Assembly (NCBI RefSeq): GCF_015555905.1
Contig: NZ_JADNLK010000009.1
Coordinates: 54,104-118,103, forward strand
Source: Clostridium sp. D43t1_170807_H7
GTDB lineage: Bacteria > Bacillota > Clostridia > Clostridiales > Clostridiaceae
Length of the DNA: 64,000 nt
Reading direction: 5' to 3'
Shown here: piece after piece, positions 1 to 9,410 of the stretch
How the letters are laid out: each line of letters opens with the position of its first letter
Position numbering within the stretch: the stretch's first letter is position 1
Position numbers and translations under genes: made by a program
The notes under the pieces: model-generated
Database searches by the model: none
Told to the model about the DNA's origin: nothing
Seen by the model: only the letters and a program-made list of their open reading frames with translations

Positions 1-1431
1 ATATTCTTTACGGATAGTATCTTGGATAAATGCTAAATACTTTTTCTTATCATCAGCAGCTATATCCATATCTTTAATAGACTTAATTATACTTTCCATT
101 ATGCTTAAAGGATTTATACAGTCATATTCAGAATTTGAAAGTGCATTATCAATTGATTTTATAATAAATCTTGTACTAATACCTTTCATTCCTTCATAAG
201 GTCCTGCTTCTTCTCTAAGCTCTGTAATATCAATCTTCTTGGTTGTTCCCTTTTCAACTAAATCCTCACCATTATAAATCTTAAGCTTAGTCATAGGATC
301 AACCTTTGCAGATGGTGTTAATCTTGAAAGTATAGCAAACATAGCTGCAACTTCAATTGTATGAGGTGCTATATGAGCTTTAAAATTACTCTTCTTTAAT
401 ATTTTTTCATAAATTTTAATTTCTTCTTCAAGCTCTAAACAATAAGGAACTTCAATTTTTACAATTCTGTCTAGAATAGCTTCATTAGTATGATCTGATT
501 TAAACTTATTCCATTCAGCCTCATTAGAGTGAGCTATTATTAATCCATCAAAGTAAATCATTGAACCTTTACCTGGTGATGGTATAGATTTTTCTTGAGT
601 TGCAGTTATGATTGTGTGTAAATATTCAACATCATTTTTAAATACTTCTATAAACTCTACTAACCCTCTATTACCTACATTAAATGCACCATTTAATGAG
701 AATATTCTTGGGTCATCTTCTGGATACATATCCATCTTAGAGATATCAATAGAACCTGTTAATATTGAAGTATCTTGGTTATTAGGGTCAACAGGTGGAA
801 CAACACCTATTCCCTTTCTTGATCTTATAGAGAACCCTTTTCTTTCAACTGGGAAGTTTTCATATTCTCCATTAAATTCATGAAGTAATCTATACTTGCA
901 TACTGGACATAAATCTCCTTCTATTTGAACACCTAACATTTCATTAAATTTAGGTCTTAAGTGGTTTGGAACTAGATGCAAAGGTTCTTCATGCATTGGA
1001 CAACCTTTTATTGTATATATTGGTTCACATTGAACTAATGCACTCTTTAATGATTCAACTAATGATGATTTACCAGCTCCAACAGGCCCTACTAAGTATA
1101 AAACTTGCCTAGATTCCTCACCCTTCATAGATGCAGAGTGTAAATAATTAACAAGCTTCATTAAGACTTTATCAATTCCAAAGAAATCATCTTTAAAATA
1201 TCCATATTCCCTAATTGTTTCATTACCATATATTTTTCTTATTCTTGGGTGTTCATCACCTTTTAAAACTTCTACCCCCTTACTCATAATAAAGTCATAT
1301 AACCTCTTATGTGCAAGTTTTGCTATATCTGGGTTTTGCTTTACTATTTCTAAGTAATCTAAAAATGTACCCTCAAATTTTTCTTTATTTCTACTTTCTC
1401 TATCTGTAGTTATAAATTCCTTAAAGTTCAT
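1..1431 (-). CDS. prkA: PrkA family serine protein kinase, partial (C-terminus outside window)
   Basis: This is an AAA+-type serine/threonine protein kinase of the PrkA family, linked in Firmicutes to sporulation and stationary-phase physiology. I translated 477 codons from the start; the reading frame stays open to base 1, so roughly the last quarter of a usual ~640-residue PrkA is missing. A Walker A site GPVGAGKSSL lies near residue 117. It is followed by the family-typical CPMHEEPLHL segment and a CPVCKYRL cysteine pair. The ATG is preceded by a strong AGGGGAGGG ribosome site; another ATG seven bases upstream runs into a stop at once. It lies downstream of recQ, but a terminator hairpin separates them. 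Usual spoVR/yeaH-type partners are not visible. Confidence 0.93.
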   Translation of the reverse strand, partial: MNFKEFITTDRESRNKEKFEGTFLDYLEIVKQNPDIAKLAHKRLYDFIMSKGVEVLKGDEHPRIRKIYGNETIREYGYFKDDFFGIDKVLMKLVNYLHSASMKGEESRQVLYLVGPVGAGKSSLVESLKSALVQCEPIYTIKGCPMHEEPLHLVPNHLRPKFNEMLGVQIEGDLCPVCKYRLLHEFNGEYENFPVERKGFSIRSRKGIGVVPPVDPNNQDTSILTGSIDISKMDMYPEDDPRIFSLNGAFNVGNRGLVEFIEVFKNDVEYLHTIITATQEKSIPSPGKGSMIYFDGLIIAHSNEAEWNKFKSDHTNEAILDRIVKIEVPYCLELEEEIKIYEKILKKSNFKAHIAPHTIEVAAMFAILSRLTPSAKVDPMTKLKIYNGEDLVEKGTTKKIDITELREEAGPYEGMKGISTRFIIKSIDNALSNSEYDCINPLSIMESIIKSIKDMDIAADDKKKYLAFIQDTIRKEY

Positions 1432-1602
1432 AAACTCATCCCTCCCCTTTAATTTAATATATTATTGTATTAAATAGTTATATTCCTATTTTTTTATTTA
1501 CACTTCTCTATATTTTATATGTTTGAATTTACCAATTATTATTAATTAACCATATTTTTTTTATTTATTATATTTACAGCCTAATATACCTTATTAATAA
1601 TA

Positions 1603-1656
1603 AAAATTCCCTATAAGAAAATTATATTAACTATAATTTTACTCATAAGGAATTTA
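1603..1656 (-). terminator. Intrinsic terminator downstream of recQ
   Basis: A long AT-rich inverted repeat (AAATTCC...GGAATTT outside, AAAATTATA...TATAATTTT inside) is followed on the minus strand by a T-rich run. It ends the recQ transcript before prkA. Confidence 0.7.
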
Positions 1657-1674
1657 TATTTACTTTATTAAATT

Positions 1675-3429
1675 TTAACTTTTTAATCTTTTTAAAAGCT
1701 CTTCTCCGTATTTTTTAAATTTCTTTTCTCCCATACCTCTAATTTGTAAAAGTTCTTGCTCAGTTTTAGGTAATTTATTACATAATTCAATTAATGTTGC
1801 ATCCGAAAAAATTATATATGGCTTTACCCCTTCTTTAATTGCAGTATCTCTTCTCCAAATTCTTAGCTTATTAAATAAATCACTATTAATAACTTTTTCC
1901 TCATTTTGATAACTTAACTTTAACATTACTCTTTGCTTCGACTTTAAAATACTGTAGGATTTTTCATTTAATTGTAGCATTGAGTAAGTACCTTCTTTTA
2001 AATTAACGTACCCAAAATCAATTAATGCTTTTATTAAATCTCGTATAAACTTACTACTATACTCTCTCATTATTCCATATGTAGTTAATTCATTTAATTT
2101 ATCATTAATTATCTTAGGACCAACCATTCCTCTAAGTACATCAATAAGAACTGCAACTCCATAACGTTCTCTAGTTCTATATACACAAGATAATATCTTT
2201 TGAGCTTCTATAGTATAATCTCTAAGTTCATCACTATTTAGGCAATTACTACAATTATTGCAATACTCCCTAATATTCTCTTGTCCAAAGTATTTTAAAA
2301 TAAAGGCCCTTAAGCATTCTTTACTCTCACAAAAGTCTATCATGCTTTGAAGCTTCTTTATTTCTAATTCTTTTCTATCTATCTGAACAGTTGTATATAT
2401 TAAATATTCTAATGTTCTAATATCACTTCTATTAAATAAAATATGGCACTCAGATATAGCTCCATCTCTACCAGCCCTTCCAATCTCCTGATAGTAACTT
2501 TCTATATTTTTAGGCATTGTAAAGTGAACTATATATCTCACATTGGACTTATCTATTCCCATTCCAAAAGCATTAGTTGCAATCATAACATTGCAGTTTT
2601 CATTTAAAAATTCATCTTGATAATACTCTTTTTCTTCATCCTTTAATCCACCATGATATTTTAATACATCATATCCTAAATCCTTAAGATAAAAATATAA
2701 TCCATCTACTTCCTTCCTCGTAGCACAATAAATTATACCAGCTTCATTTTCCTTATCCTTAATTATATCTTTTACTAACTCTAACTTATCTTCTTCAATA
2801 TGTACCCTTATAGATAAGTTATCCCTATCAAAACTACCTATGTATATGTAAGGCCTCCTCAATCCTAAAAGCTTAACTACATCCTTTCTTACAATTTCTG
2901 TTGCTGTAGCAGTAAATGCAGTTACTACTGGTCTAATACTTAAAGAGTTTATAAAATCATTAATTAATCCATAACTTCTTCTAAAATCATGTCCCCACAT
3001 TGATACACAATGAGCTTCATCTATTGCTAATTGACTTATATTAAGTCTTCTAAGCTTTCTTTTGAAAAATTCATTTTCTAACCTTTCAGGAGAAATATAA
3101 AGTAATTTTATTTCACCTTTTCTACACCTCTCCATAATGCTATCTATACTCTCTAAACTTTGAGTGCTATTTATATATTCGGCATTTATTCCATTTGATT
3201 TTAAATTATCTACCTGATCCTTCATTAAAGCAATCAATGGTGAAATAACTATAGTAACTCCCTTAAATAAAAGAGCTGGAATCTGATAACAAATTGATTT
3301 TCCCCCACCTGTTGGTAAAATACAAAATGTATCTCTTCTACTTAATATATTATTTATAATTTCATACTGCCCTTTTCTAAAGGAATTATATCCATAATAC
3401 TTATGAAGTACTTCAAACACATTATTCAT
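1675..3429 (-). CDS. recQ: RecQ-type ATP-dependent DNA helicase
   Basis: Superfamily 2 3'-5' DNA helicase used in recombination and fork repair. Walker A TGGGKS is at residues 40-45, and the DEAH box (IDEAHCVSMWGHDFR) is near residue 137. The helicase motif VI region reads QEIGRAGRDG. A RecQ zinc-binding cysteine set (C..Y..C.NC.NC) is near 365-392, a winged-helix (RQC) region follows, and a C-terminal HRDC-like domain covers about 505-584 (LPKTEQELLQIRGMGEKK). At 584 residues it is of ordinary RecQ length. It is transcribed alone; the divergent side carries tRNA-Leu, and a terminator hairpin lies between it and prkA. Confidence 0.95.
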   Translation of the reverse strand: MNNVFEVLHKYYGYNSFRKGQYEIINNILSRRDTFCILPTGGGKSICYQIPALLFKGVTIVISPLIALMKDQVDNLKSNGINAEYINSTQSLESIDSIMERCRKGEIKLLYISPERLENEFFKRKLRRLNISQLAIDEAHCVSMWGHDFRRSYGLINDFINSLSIRPVVTAFTATATEIVRKDVVKLLGLRRPYIYIGSFDRDNLSIRVHIEEDKLELVKDIIKDKENEAGIIYCATRKEVDGLYFYLKDLGYDVLKYHGGLKDEEKEYYQDEFLNENCNVMIATNAFGMGIDKSNVRYIVHFTMPKNIESYYQEIGRAGRDGAISECHILFNRSDIRTLEYLIYTTVQIDRKELEIKKLQSMIDFCESKECLRAFILKYFGQENIREYCNNCSNCLNSDELRDYTIEAQKILSCVYRTRERYGVAVLIDVLRGMVGPKIINDKLNELTTYGIMREYSSKFIRDLIKALIDFGYVNLKEGTYSMLQLNEKSYSILKSKQRVMLKLSYQNEEKVINSDLFNKLRIWRRDTAIKEGVKPYIIFSDATLIELCNKLPKTEQELLQIRGMGEKKFKKYGEELLKRLKS

Positions 3430-3521
3430 AATAGCTCACCAATTTCCATAAATATATTTCTTTTATATTATCACCTTTTTCACTACTATTACATATTTTT
3501 TTATTTTTTTTAATTTTTCTA

Positions 3522-3550
3522 TTGACTTATTCTTAATGTCATATTAAAAT
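3522..3550 (+). promoter_or_regulatory. Promoter of tRNA-Leu
   Basis: TTGACT at 3522-3527 and TAAAAT at 3545-3550 are separated by exactly 17 bases, twelve bases upstream of the mature tRNA 5' end. Confidence 0.7.
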
Positions 3551-3561
3551 AAATCTTGCCT

Positions 3562-3648
3562 GCTGAAGTGGCGGAACAGGCAGACGCACAGGACTTAAAA
3601 TCCTGCGGTAGCGATACCGTACCGGTTCGATTCCGGTCTTCAGCACCA
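3562..3648 (+). tRNA. tRNA-Leu (anticodon UAA)
   Basis: Class II tRNA. The acceptor strands GCTGAAG and CTTCAGC pair, the anticodon stem CAGGA/TCCTG holds the loop with TAA, and there is a long variable arm. The T-arm is CCGGTTCGATTCCGG. The discriminator base A and an encoded CCA (3646-3648) are present. It reads UUA, a dominant leucine codon in this AT-rich genome. Confidence 0.97.
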
Positions 3649-3652
3649 AAAA

Positions 3653-3680
3653 GACTGTATAAATTATACAGTCTTTTTTT
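3653..3680 (+). terminator. Intrinsic terminator of tRNA-Leu
   Basis: Stem GACTGTAT/ATACAGTC with a 5-base loop, followed by seven T, directly after the tRNA. Confidence 0.9.
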
Positions 3681-3710
3681 ACTATAAATTCTAAATTTCT
3701 TTATATACTT

Positions 3711-5675
3711 TTATTCTTTTTTATTAATATCAGAAAACTCCATTTCAAACATATATTTTAAAGATGAATCCCCTATTAAATTTTCTTCCTCTTCATCTGC
3801 TACAGTTCTTATTGGTAATGTAATTATAAATGTAGTTCCCTCATTAAGCTTACTCTTTACATCTATATTTCCATTATGTAAATCTATTAACCCTTTTACA
3901 ATAAATAGCCCTAAACCACTTCCCTCATTTTGTCTATTAAGGCCTCCATTAAAATCTGCTCTTTTGAACTTTTCAAAAACATGTTCTTTCATTTCCTCTT
4001 CCATTCCAATACCATCATCACTAATTTCTATAACAACATTATTAGTCTCTCTCTTTACTAAAACCATTATATTTCCACCATCATTCGTAAATTTTATAGC
4101 ATTAGATAATAAATTTAATATAATTCTTTCTATTTCCCCCTTATCTATAGCTGTAATTATTTCTTCTTCTTCCGTATCGAAAATTACATTTAAGTTATAA
4201 ATTTGGGCTAAATCTACAATAGTTAATGTTATATCTTCAACTACTTCTACTATATTCTCATTTGTAAAATTAGCATCCATATATCCCATTTCTAATTTAC
4301 TTACATCAATTAAATTATTAATATATCTACGCAATCTATTAGCATTTTTCATTATATAATTTAATCTTTCAGTAAAAAAACATGCATTAAACTCTCCTTT
4401 TTCCAATTTTATTTTTAATAAATTAGTAGCATTTATTATTATATTTAAAGGTGTTCTAAGTTCATGGGATATTGTAACAATAAAATCAGTTTTTATTTTT
4501 TCTCTTTCCATCGATTCTATTAATAGCAATTTATTTTCTCTGGCTATTTTTGTATTTTTAATAAATAAATAAATTAAAAATACTATACCAACTATGGCTA
4601 ATAAAACTAATGTCCATACTATTATAAGTAAATATTTAGGAAGTAATAGATCAAATATATTTTTATTAATAAACTTACTATTTTGTGGTAATCTTAAAGG
4701 ATTAATATCATATTCTAAAATAGCATCATAATTAAAAATTGGTATACTAAATGTATTACGTACAGGTACTACATTATAGGCAAAACTTTCTTCTACAATA
4801 TTATTCAAAAGTGTATATGTTACTTCTCCTAACTTATAACCATCATTAACTATCCCCCCTACTGCTCCAGCATAAACATATTCTTCTAATTTCGTATAAA
4901 TAGGAGCCTTAGTTACTTCTTTAATTCCATTTATAACATCCTCTGGTTGAACTAGATCTGTTTTATTGGAATCTTTAAATGTCCCGCATAAATATATCGC
5001 ACAACGTTTATCTTCTATTTCCTTACATTTCTCTTTAACATCTTTAAAATGTGTTTCTTGAATAATATGATAATTAAATGGCTTTTCTGATTTATCAATA
5101 ATTTTTGAAAACTCTTCCTTAATAGTATTACAATAAATACTATTATCTAAAATTAAATATATATCTGAAACCTCTTTACTAGCCTCTAAAATTGTATTTA
5201 CTATAGGTAAATTATATTGATACTCTAATATTCCAGTAATATATTCATTTTCATCTTTGGTTAAAAATATAGTTTCATTTATCCCTACATAAATAACTTT
5301 TTTCTTATAAATAAATAAATTCTCATTAAATAAATTTTTTCTAACTAATTGAAAAGCTTCATCATCTAAAGTAATTATATATTCAATATTTGAATCCTTA
5401 TATTTAACATTTAAAAAGTTAATAAAGCCCTCATCATATTCTTTAGATTCTAAAACTTTACTATCTAAAAATTCAGTTTTCGCTATATACCTATCATTAC
5501 TGTTCTCAAATCCCTGTAATATAGAACTTTCCCACTTATTAGCCGGAGAATATGATCCTATTATAAGAACTTTCTTTCCTCCACTTACATCGTCGCAATA
5601 ACACTTACTATAATCCATACCTATAAAAACATATAAAATCGTAATTAAAAAAACTAAAACACTTTTTTTATTCAT
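3711..5675 (-). CDS. Membrane sensor histidine kinase with ABC-type substrate-binding sensor domain
   Basis: Orphan histidine kinase of 654 residues. An N-terminal signal or anchor segment (about 1-24) is followed by an extracytoplasmic domain of about 300 residues. It resembles the ABC transporter substrate-binding (periplasmic-binding-protein-like) fold: KVLIIGSYSP at the start, and YLCGTFKDSN and GAVGGIVNDG later. A single transmembrane helix lies near 345-370. The cytoplasmic part has a HisKA box SHELRTPL (phospho-accepting His) and an HATPase domain with N box NLLSNAIKF, G1 DDGIGM and G2 GSGLGLFIV. No HAMP domain is evident and no response regulator is adjacent, so its partner is elsewhere. 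The ligand is unknown. A 654-residue length fits this architecture. Confidence 0.88.
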   Translation of the reverse strand: MNKKSVLVFLITILYVFIGMDYSKCYCDDVSGGKKVLIIGSYSPANKWESSILQGFENSNDRYIAKTEFLDSKVLESKEYDEGFINFLNVKYKDSNIEYIITLDDEAFQLVRKNLFNENLFIYKKKVIYVGINETIFLTKDENEYITGILEYQYNLPIVNTILEASKEVSDIYLILDNSIYCNTIKEEFSKIIDKSEKPFNYHIIQETHFKDVKEKCKEIEDKRCAIYLCGTFKDSNKTDLVQPEDVINGIKEVTKAPIYTKLEEYVYAGAVGGIVNDGYKLGEVTYTLLNNIVEESFAYNVVPVRNTFSIPIFNYDAILEYDINPLRLPQNSKFINKNIFDLLLPKYLLIIVWTLVLLAIVGIVFLIYLFIKNTKIARENKLLLIESMEREKIKTDFIVTISHELRTPLNIIINATNLLKIKLEKGEFNACFFTERLNYIMKNANRLRRYINNLIDVSKLEMGYMDANFTNENIVEVVEDITLTIVDLAQIYNLNVIFDTEEEEIITAIDKGEIERIILNLLSNAIKFTNDGGNIMVLVKRETNNVVIEISDDGIGMEEEMKEHVFEKFKRADFNGGLNRQNEGSGLGLFIVKGLIDLHNGNIDVKSKLNEGTTFIITLPIRTVADEEEENLIGDSSLKYMFEMEFSDINKKE

Positions 5676-5763
5676 ATGGTTTTCTCCTACTTTTTAACAT
5701 CTCTTTATATATTGTGTATTTATTAAAAAAATATTAAATTTTACTAATGTTCTTTACAAAAAA

Positions 5764-5801
5764 AAGATAGAATATTAATTTCAAAATCAACATTCTATCT
5801 T
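5764..5801 (-). terminator. Intrinsic terminator of the PHP gene
   Basis: AAGATAGAAT/ATTCTATCTT inverted repeat followed on the minus strand by eight T, 16 bases past the stop codon. Confidence 0.88.
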
Positions 5802-5816
5802 CAACTTATTTATTAA

Positions 5817-6653
5817 TTAAAGTAATTTTTCAATATTTAATAAACTGCTATCCTTATTAATTGCACCTATATAATACTCTACGCCCTTACTTACAGCACC
5901 AAAATCACCATGTCCATCAGAGCCTGCTGTTATTATCATGTTATTTTCTTTACAGAATTCTAAACATGTTTCTGTCATTAAATCACTATTTGCAGGGTAA
6001 TAACATTCAACTCCATCAACACCTAATTCTTTTAGGATTTCAAGTTTTTCTATTATTTCCTCTTTAGTTTTATCTTTATAATAATTACAAGGATGCGCTA
6101 ATACTACATATCCTCCAGCCTCATGAGTAATATCACAAACCTCTTTTACACTCGGAAAATCAAACTTTTCATGTCCACACTCATATTTTCCATAAAACTT
6201 CATTCCATCAAAAAGGCCTTCTGTAATACCTTTATCAAATAAATAATGTATTCCCTTCCATCCACCTTTTCTTCTATCATATTCATAAGAATTATAATCT
6301 TCTAAAGATATATTTTCATAATCTTTTTCCATTCTTCTTATAAGCTCTACACTTGTTTCTAATAAATTTTCTTTAGCTTTGTTTACTAACTTAAAGAAAT
6401 TCTCATTATCATTAAACTTATATGCTAATAGATGCACTAAGTGCCCCTCAAATATTGAATCTATTTCAACTCCTCTTATTAGAGTAATACCTTCTTTTTC
6501 AGCTTCGATTTTTACTTCTTCATATGAATCTAAAACATCATGATCAGTTACTGAGATAATTCCTACGTTCTTATTTTTAGCATCCCTTACTATTTCTTGT
6601 GGTGACATTGTTCCATCAGAATAATAACTATGTATATGTAAATCTGTTAACAT
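5817..6653 (-). CDS. PHP domain phosphoesterase (TrpH/RNase AM-like)
   Basis: Cytoplasmic metal-dependent phosphoesterase of 278 residues. The PHP metal-binding motifs are all visible: LHIHSYYSDG (His6, His8, Asp13), SVTDHD, the Glu of RGVEID, AHPCNY, and the C-terminal GSDGHG. Members of this group hydrolyse 5'-phosphates of short RNAs or 3',5'-bisphosphonucleotides; the exact substrate cannot be read from sequence. It is a single gene, divergent from fba, with its own terminator. The ATG follows a GGAGG-type ribosome site. Confidence 0.88.
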   Translation of the reverse strand: MLTDLHIHSYYSDGTMSPQEIVRDAKNKNVGIISVTDHDVLDSYEEVKIEAEKEGITLIRGVEIDSIFEGHLVHLLAYKFNDNENFFKLVNKAKENLLETSVELIRRMEKDYENISLEDYNSYEYDRRKGGWKGIHYLFDKGITEGLFDGMKFYGKYECGHEKFDFPSVKEVCDITHEAGGYVVLAHPCNYYKDKTKEEIIEKLEILKELGVDGVECYYPANSDLMTETCLEFCKENNMIITAGSDGHGDFGAVSKGVEYYIGAINKDSSLLNIEKLL

Positions 6654-6905
6654 ATTTTCCTCCTTAGTTTTAAAAATATTTATTAAATAAATTTAAACTA
6701 ATAATCTTAATATAAGCTTTAATTAGTTTAATATACCTACTTAGCAATTTAATCAATTTAAACCACATATTTTCTCTTATAAAAAGGTACTTATCTAATA
6801 ATATTATCATATCATATTTTTTAATTTATTTTCATTTTATAATAAATATCATAATTAAAATAAATTATCTTTTCTAGGCTTAAAGTTAATTTACTTATTT
6901 TTTTG

Positions 6906-6934
6906 TTTTCATTCTTATTATTTTAAGGTATAAT
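6906..6934 (+). promoter_or_regulatory. Putative fba promoter and 5' leader
   Basis: A perfect -10 TATAAT at 6929-6934 lies 17 bases after a weaker -35 (TTTTCA, 6906-6911). The start would be near 6941, giving an untranslated leader of about 97 bases to the ATG at 7038. The 6654-6905 stretch between the divergent PHP gene and this promoter is AT-rich, and I see no other feature in it. Confidence 0.6.
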
Positions 6935-7037
6935 AACCAATGGAGAATAAATTGATATACATAATTGTTAATTTTATAACATTAAGTAAAACTTAACGAA
7001 TTCTCTATAATATTTTAAAATGTACGGAGGTATTGCC

Positions 7038-7901
7038 ATGTTAGTTTCAGCTAAAGAAATGTTAAACAAAGCAAGAGAAGGAAAATATGCTGTTGGTCAA
7101 TTCAACATCAATAACTTAGAATGGACTAAAGCTATTTTATTAACTGCACAAGAAAATAACTCACCAGTAATCTTAGGAGTATCTGAAGGTGCTGGAAAAT
7201 ATATGTGCGGATACAAAACTATCGTAGGAATGGTTAACGGTATGTTAGAAGAATTAAACATCACTGTACCAGTTGCTCTACACTTAGACCACGGTAGCTA
7301 CGAAGGATGCTACAAAGCTATGGAAGCTGGATTCTCATCAGTTATGTTTGATGGATCTCACTACCCAATCGCTGAAAACATCGAAAAGACTACTGAATTA
7401 GTAAAAGTTACTTCTGAAAAAGGATTATCTTTAGAAGCAGAAGTTGGATCAATCGGTGGAGAAGAAGACGGAGTTGTTGGTAAAGGTGAAGTTGCTGATG
7501 CTCAAGAATGTAAATCAATCGCTGACTTAGGAGTTACTATGTTAGCTGCTGGTATCGGAAACATTCACGGAAAATACCCAGAAAACTGGCAAGGACTTGC
7601 TTTTGATGCTTTAGAAGAAATCAACGCAGCTTGCGGAAACATGCCATTAGTATTACACGGTGGAACTGGAATCCCAGAAGATATGATCAAGAAAGCTATA
7701 TCTTTAGGAGTTTCTAAAATCAACGTTAACACAGAATGTCAATTAGCATTCCAAGAAGCTACAAGAGCTTACATCGAAGCTGGAAAAGATAAAGAAGGAA
7801 AAGGATTTGACCCAAGAAAATTATTAAATCCTGGATTCGAAGCTATCAAAGCTACAGTTAAAGAAAAAATGGAATTATTCGGATCAATCAATAAAGCTTA
7901 A
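7038..7901 (+). CDS. fba: Class II fructose-1,6-bisphosphate aldolase
   Basis: Zinc-dependent aldolase of glycolysis and gluconeogenesis (fructose-1,6-bisphosphate to DHAP and glyceraldehyde-3-phosphate), 287 residues. Visible are the LHLDHG motif (metal and catalytic residues), the AGIGNIHG glycine-rich segment, VLHGGTGIP with its zinc histidine, and SKINVNTEC in the phosphate site. The frame opens at 7020, but the GGAGG ribosome site (7026-7030) lies inside that extension. The true start is therefore the ATG at 7038, giving MLVSAKEML. Codon choice is unlike most neighbours: many AAC, ATC, TAC and GGA codons, the signature of a very highly expressed gene. Confidence 0.97.
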   Translation: MLVSAKEMLNKAREGKYAVGQFNINNLEWTKAILLTAQENNSPVILGVSEGAGKYMCGYKTIVGMVNGMLEELNITVPVALHLDHGSYEGCYKAMEAGFSSVMFDGSHYPIAENIEKTTELVKVTSEKGLSLEAEVGSIGGEEDGVVGKGEVADAQECKSIADLGVTMLAAGIGNIHGKYPENWQGLAFDALEEINAACGNMPLVLHGGTGIPEDMIKKAISLGVSKINVNTECQLAFQEATRAYIEAGKDKEGKGFDPRKLLNPGFEAIKATVKEKMELFGSINKA

Positions 7902-7908
7902 TTCCTTT

Positions 7909-7946
7909 AAATATAAAAAGAGCACAAATGTGCTCTTTTTATATTT
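7909..7946. terminator. Bidirectional terminator between fba and the ThiM-like gene
   Basis: AAAAAGAGCACA/TGTGCTCTTTTT stem with T tracts in both directions. It overlaps the stop codon of the convergent minus-strand gene by two bases. Confidence 0.92.
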
Positions 7947-8778
7947 AACCTCTTTTAAAACAATAATATATATCTCCATATGATTTTATTTTATCTATAT
8001 CAATTTTATATATCTCATCTAATATATAGACTTCTATATTTTTACTATCAGTATTCTTACCACTTACAAAGTTTTTTAAAGCTCTTTTTTCTCCAATGTA
8101 AAAAGCTATTGTTGCAATTAATATTGCTTGAACTATTTCACTTTTATTTTTGCATACTCCAATGCTAACAGCTATCATTCCTGTATATATATCATCTAAT
8201 ACATCTTTATCATATAAATCATTATCATTACTATTATTTTTTATGATAAATTCGCTGTATCCATCGGTTATATAATAATTATCATCTTTTATAATTATTA
8301 CACTATTATTTCTCTTTGAAAAATTTCTAAATCTACATTTATCATTTTCATCATTTATACTATTTTCTTCAACATTCTCTTGAAATTTTATCAAAGTTTC
8401 TATTTCACTCTTTGTTCCTTTAATAACATTAATATCATATCTATTGGTAATACTTAATGCTAAATTTCTTTTGTTAATTAACGAATCTATTCCATTGGCT
8501 TCTAATAATACTATCTCTCTTTTATTCATAGCTATCAAAGCTTTTTCTATATCTAATACACCTTGTGAATTTATTTCATCTAAAAAAATCAGTAATGTAT
8601 TTATTGAATCAAGCTCTTCGTATTGTTCGCTATTTTTATAACTTAATCTGCCATTATAATGATTAATCGAAGCTTCTAAAGTACGTAATCTTTCATTATT
8701 AGCACAGCAATAAATAAGAGGTAGCATACTCTTTTGCAAGTCTAATATATATTTTATAGACTCCTCATTAAGCCTCAT
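7945..8778 (-). CDS. Degenerate ThiM-like (hydroxyethylthiazole kinase fold) protein
   Basis: A 277-residue protein of unknown function. By eye it tracks hydroxyethylthiazole kinase (ThiM). The central strand-helix run LLIFLDEINSQ...IEKALIAM, the ADANG-like EANGID where ThiM has DPVG.G, and INVIKGTKSEIETL where ThiM has its IRGN..EI motif all align in order. So does VIIIKDDNYYITDG, matching the ThiM TGEVD..SDG strand. The catalytic GTGC loop of ThiM is replaced by a segment without Gly-Thr-Gly-Cys (near KDVLDDIYTGM). A charged Asn/Asp-rich insertion sits in the middle. I infer a pseudo-enzyme or a kinase of changed specificity. No thiamine gene is nearby. It could also be an unrelated protein, so the family call is moderate. 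Confidence 0.55.
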   Translation of the reverse strand: MRLNEESIKYILDLQKSMLPLIYCCANNERLRTLEASINHYNGRLSYKNSEQYEELDSINTLLIFLDEINSQGVLDIEKALIAMNKREIVLLEANGIDSLINKRNLALSITNRYDINVIKGTKSEIETLIKFQENVEENSINDENDKCRFRNFSKRNNSVIIIKDDNYYITDGYSEFIIKNNSNDNDLYDKDVLDDIYTGMIAVSIGVCKNKSEIVQAILIATIAFYIGEKRALKNFVSGKNTDSKNIEVYILDEIYKIDIDKIKSYGDIYYCFKRG

Positions 8779-8874
8779 AGCTCTTCCTCACTTTATTATC
8801 TATAGTGCAACCTTTGCCCACCAATATAATATTCGACAAAATCTACAATGTGCACAATATAACTAAATTGTTCG

Positions 8875-9102
8875 TTACGTGGAAGCGAAAAAATGAAATA
8901 TTTATTTTCCAGTAACGGTGAAATTTTCACCTAGAATTTATATAATTGATTCCGTAAAGTTTGCTAAAGTTTTTAAACTCGCTATTCGCTCAAACAGTAA
9001 AAACTTCTTTACGCAACTTTACTCCATCAATTATTAAATTCTACGGCTTAATTTCAATGGTCCTTCCCAATTAATATTTCATTTTTTCTTTTTTTCACGT
9101 AA
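8875..9102. repeat. Long imperfect hairpin element A
   Basis: Nested pairing arms run through the whole 228 bases. Outermost is TTACGTG/CACGTAA, then GAAAAAATGAAATATT/AATATTTCATTTTTTC. Next is TAGAATTTATATAATTGAT with ATCAATTATTAAATTCTA. Innermost are GTAAAGTT/AACTTTAC and TAAAGTTTTTA/TAAAAACTTCTTTA. The terminal arm is shared with element C, and the loop holds AAACTCGCTATTC, which also occurs in the 77-nt repeats near 36 kb. Confidence 0.75.
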
Positions 9103-9195
9103 CTATCTATAACATAACACACCTTTACAGTTAATGTCTTTTGCTACATACTGTATGACAAGTCGTTAACTTTTAAGGTGTCATTGCAGTTCAGC

Positions 9196-9410
9196 AAGTG
9201 GAAGAGAAAATATTAATGATATTATCGGAAGGAATATTGTAATTAAGTTTTAGAATTTAATTGTTTTTGGAAGAAAAAGAGCGTTAATAAGCTGAGGGAA
9301 CAAAGTGACTTTCGAAGCTTTAGCTCTTTTTCTGGAAAAAACAATATAAATTCTTAACGCAAATTACACAATTCCTGGAGGTTATATCATTAATTTTTCG
9401 GCTCCACGTG
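9196..9410. repeat. Long imperfect hairpin element B
   Basis: A second hairpin of about 215 bases. GAAAATATTAATGATAT pairs with ATATCATTAATTTTTC, and GGAATATTGTAATT with AAATTACACAATTCC. AGAATTTAATTGTTTTTGG pairs with CTGGAAAAAACAATATAAATTCT (shown imperfect), and GAAAAAGAGC with GCTCTTTTTC. It is related to A and C mainly at its ends (GTGGAAGAGAAA...). Confidence 0.75.

Noticed and set aside
8444..8641. Plus-strand 65-codon frame inside the ThiM-like gene
   Set aside because: It lies opposite a better supported gene, has no ribosome site and no recognisable motif.
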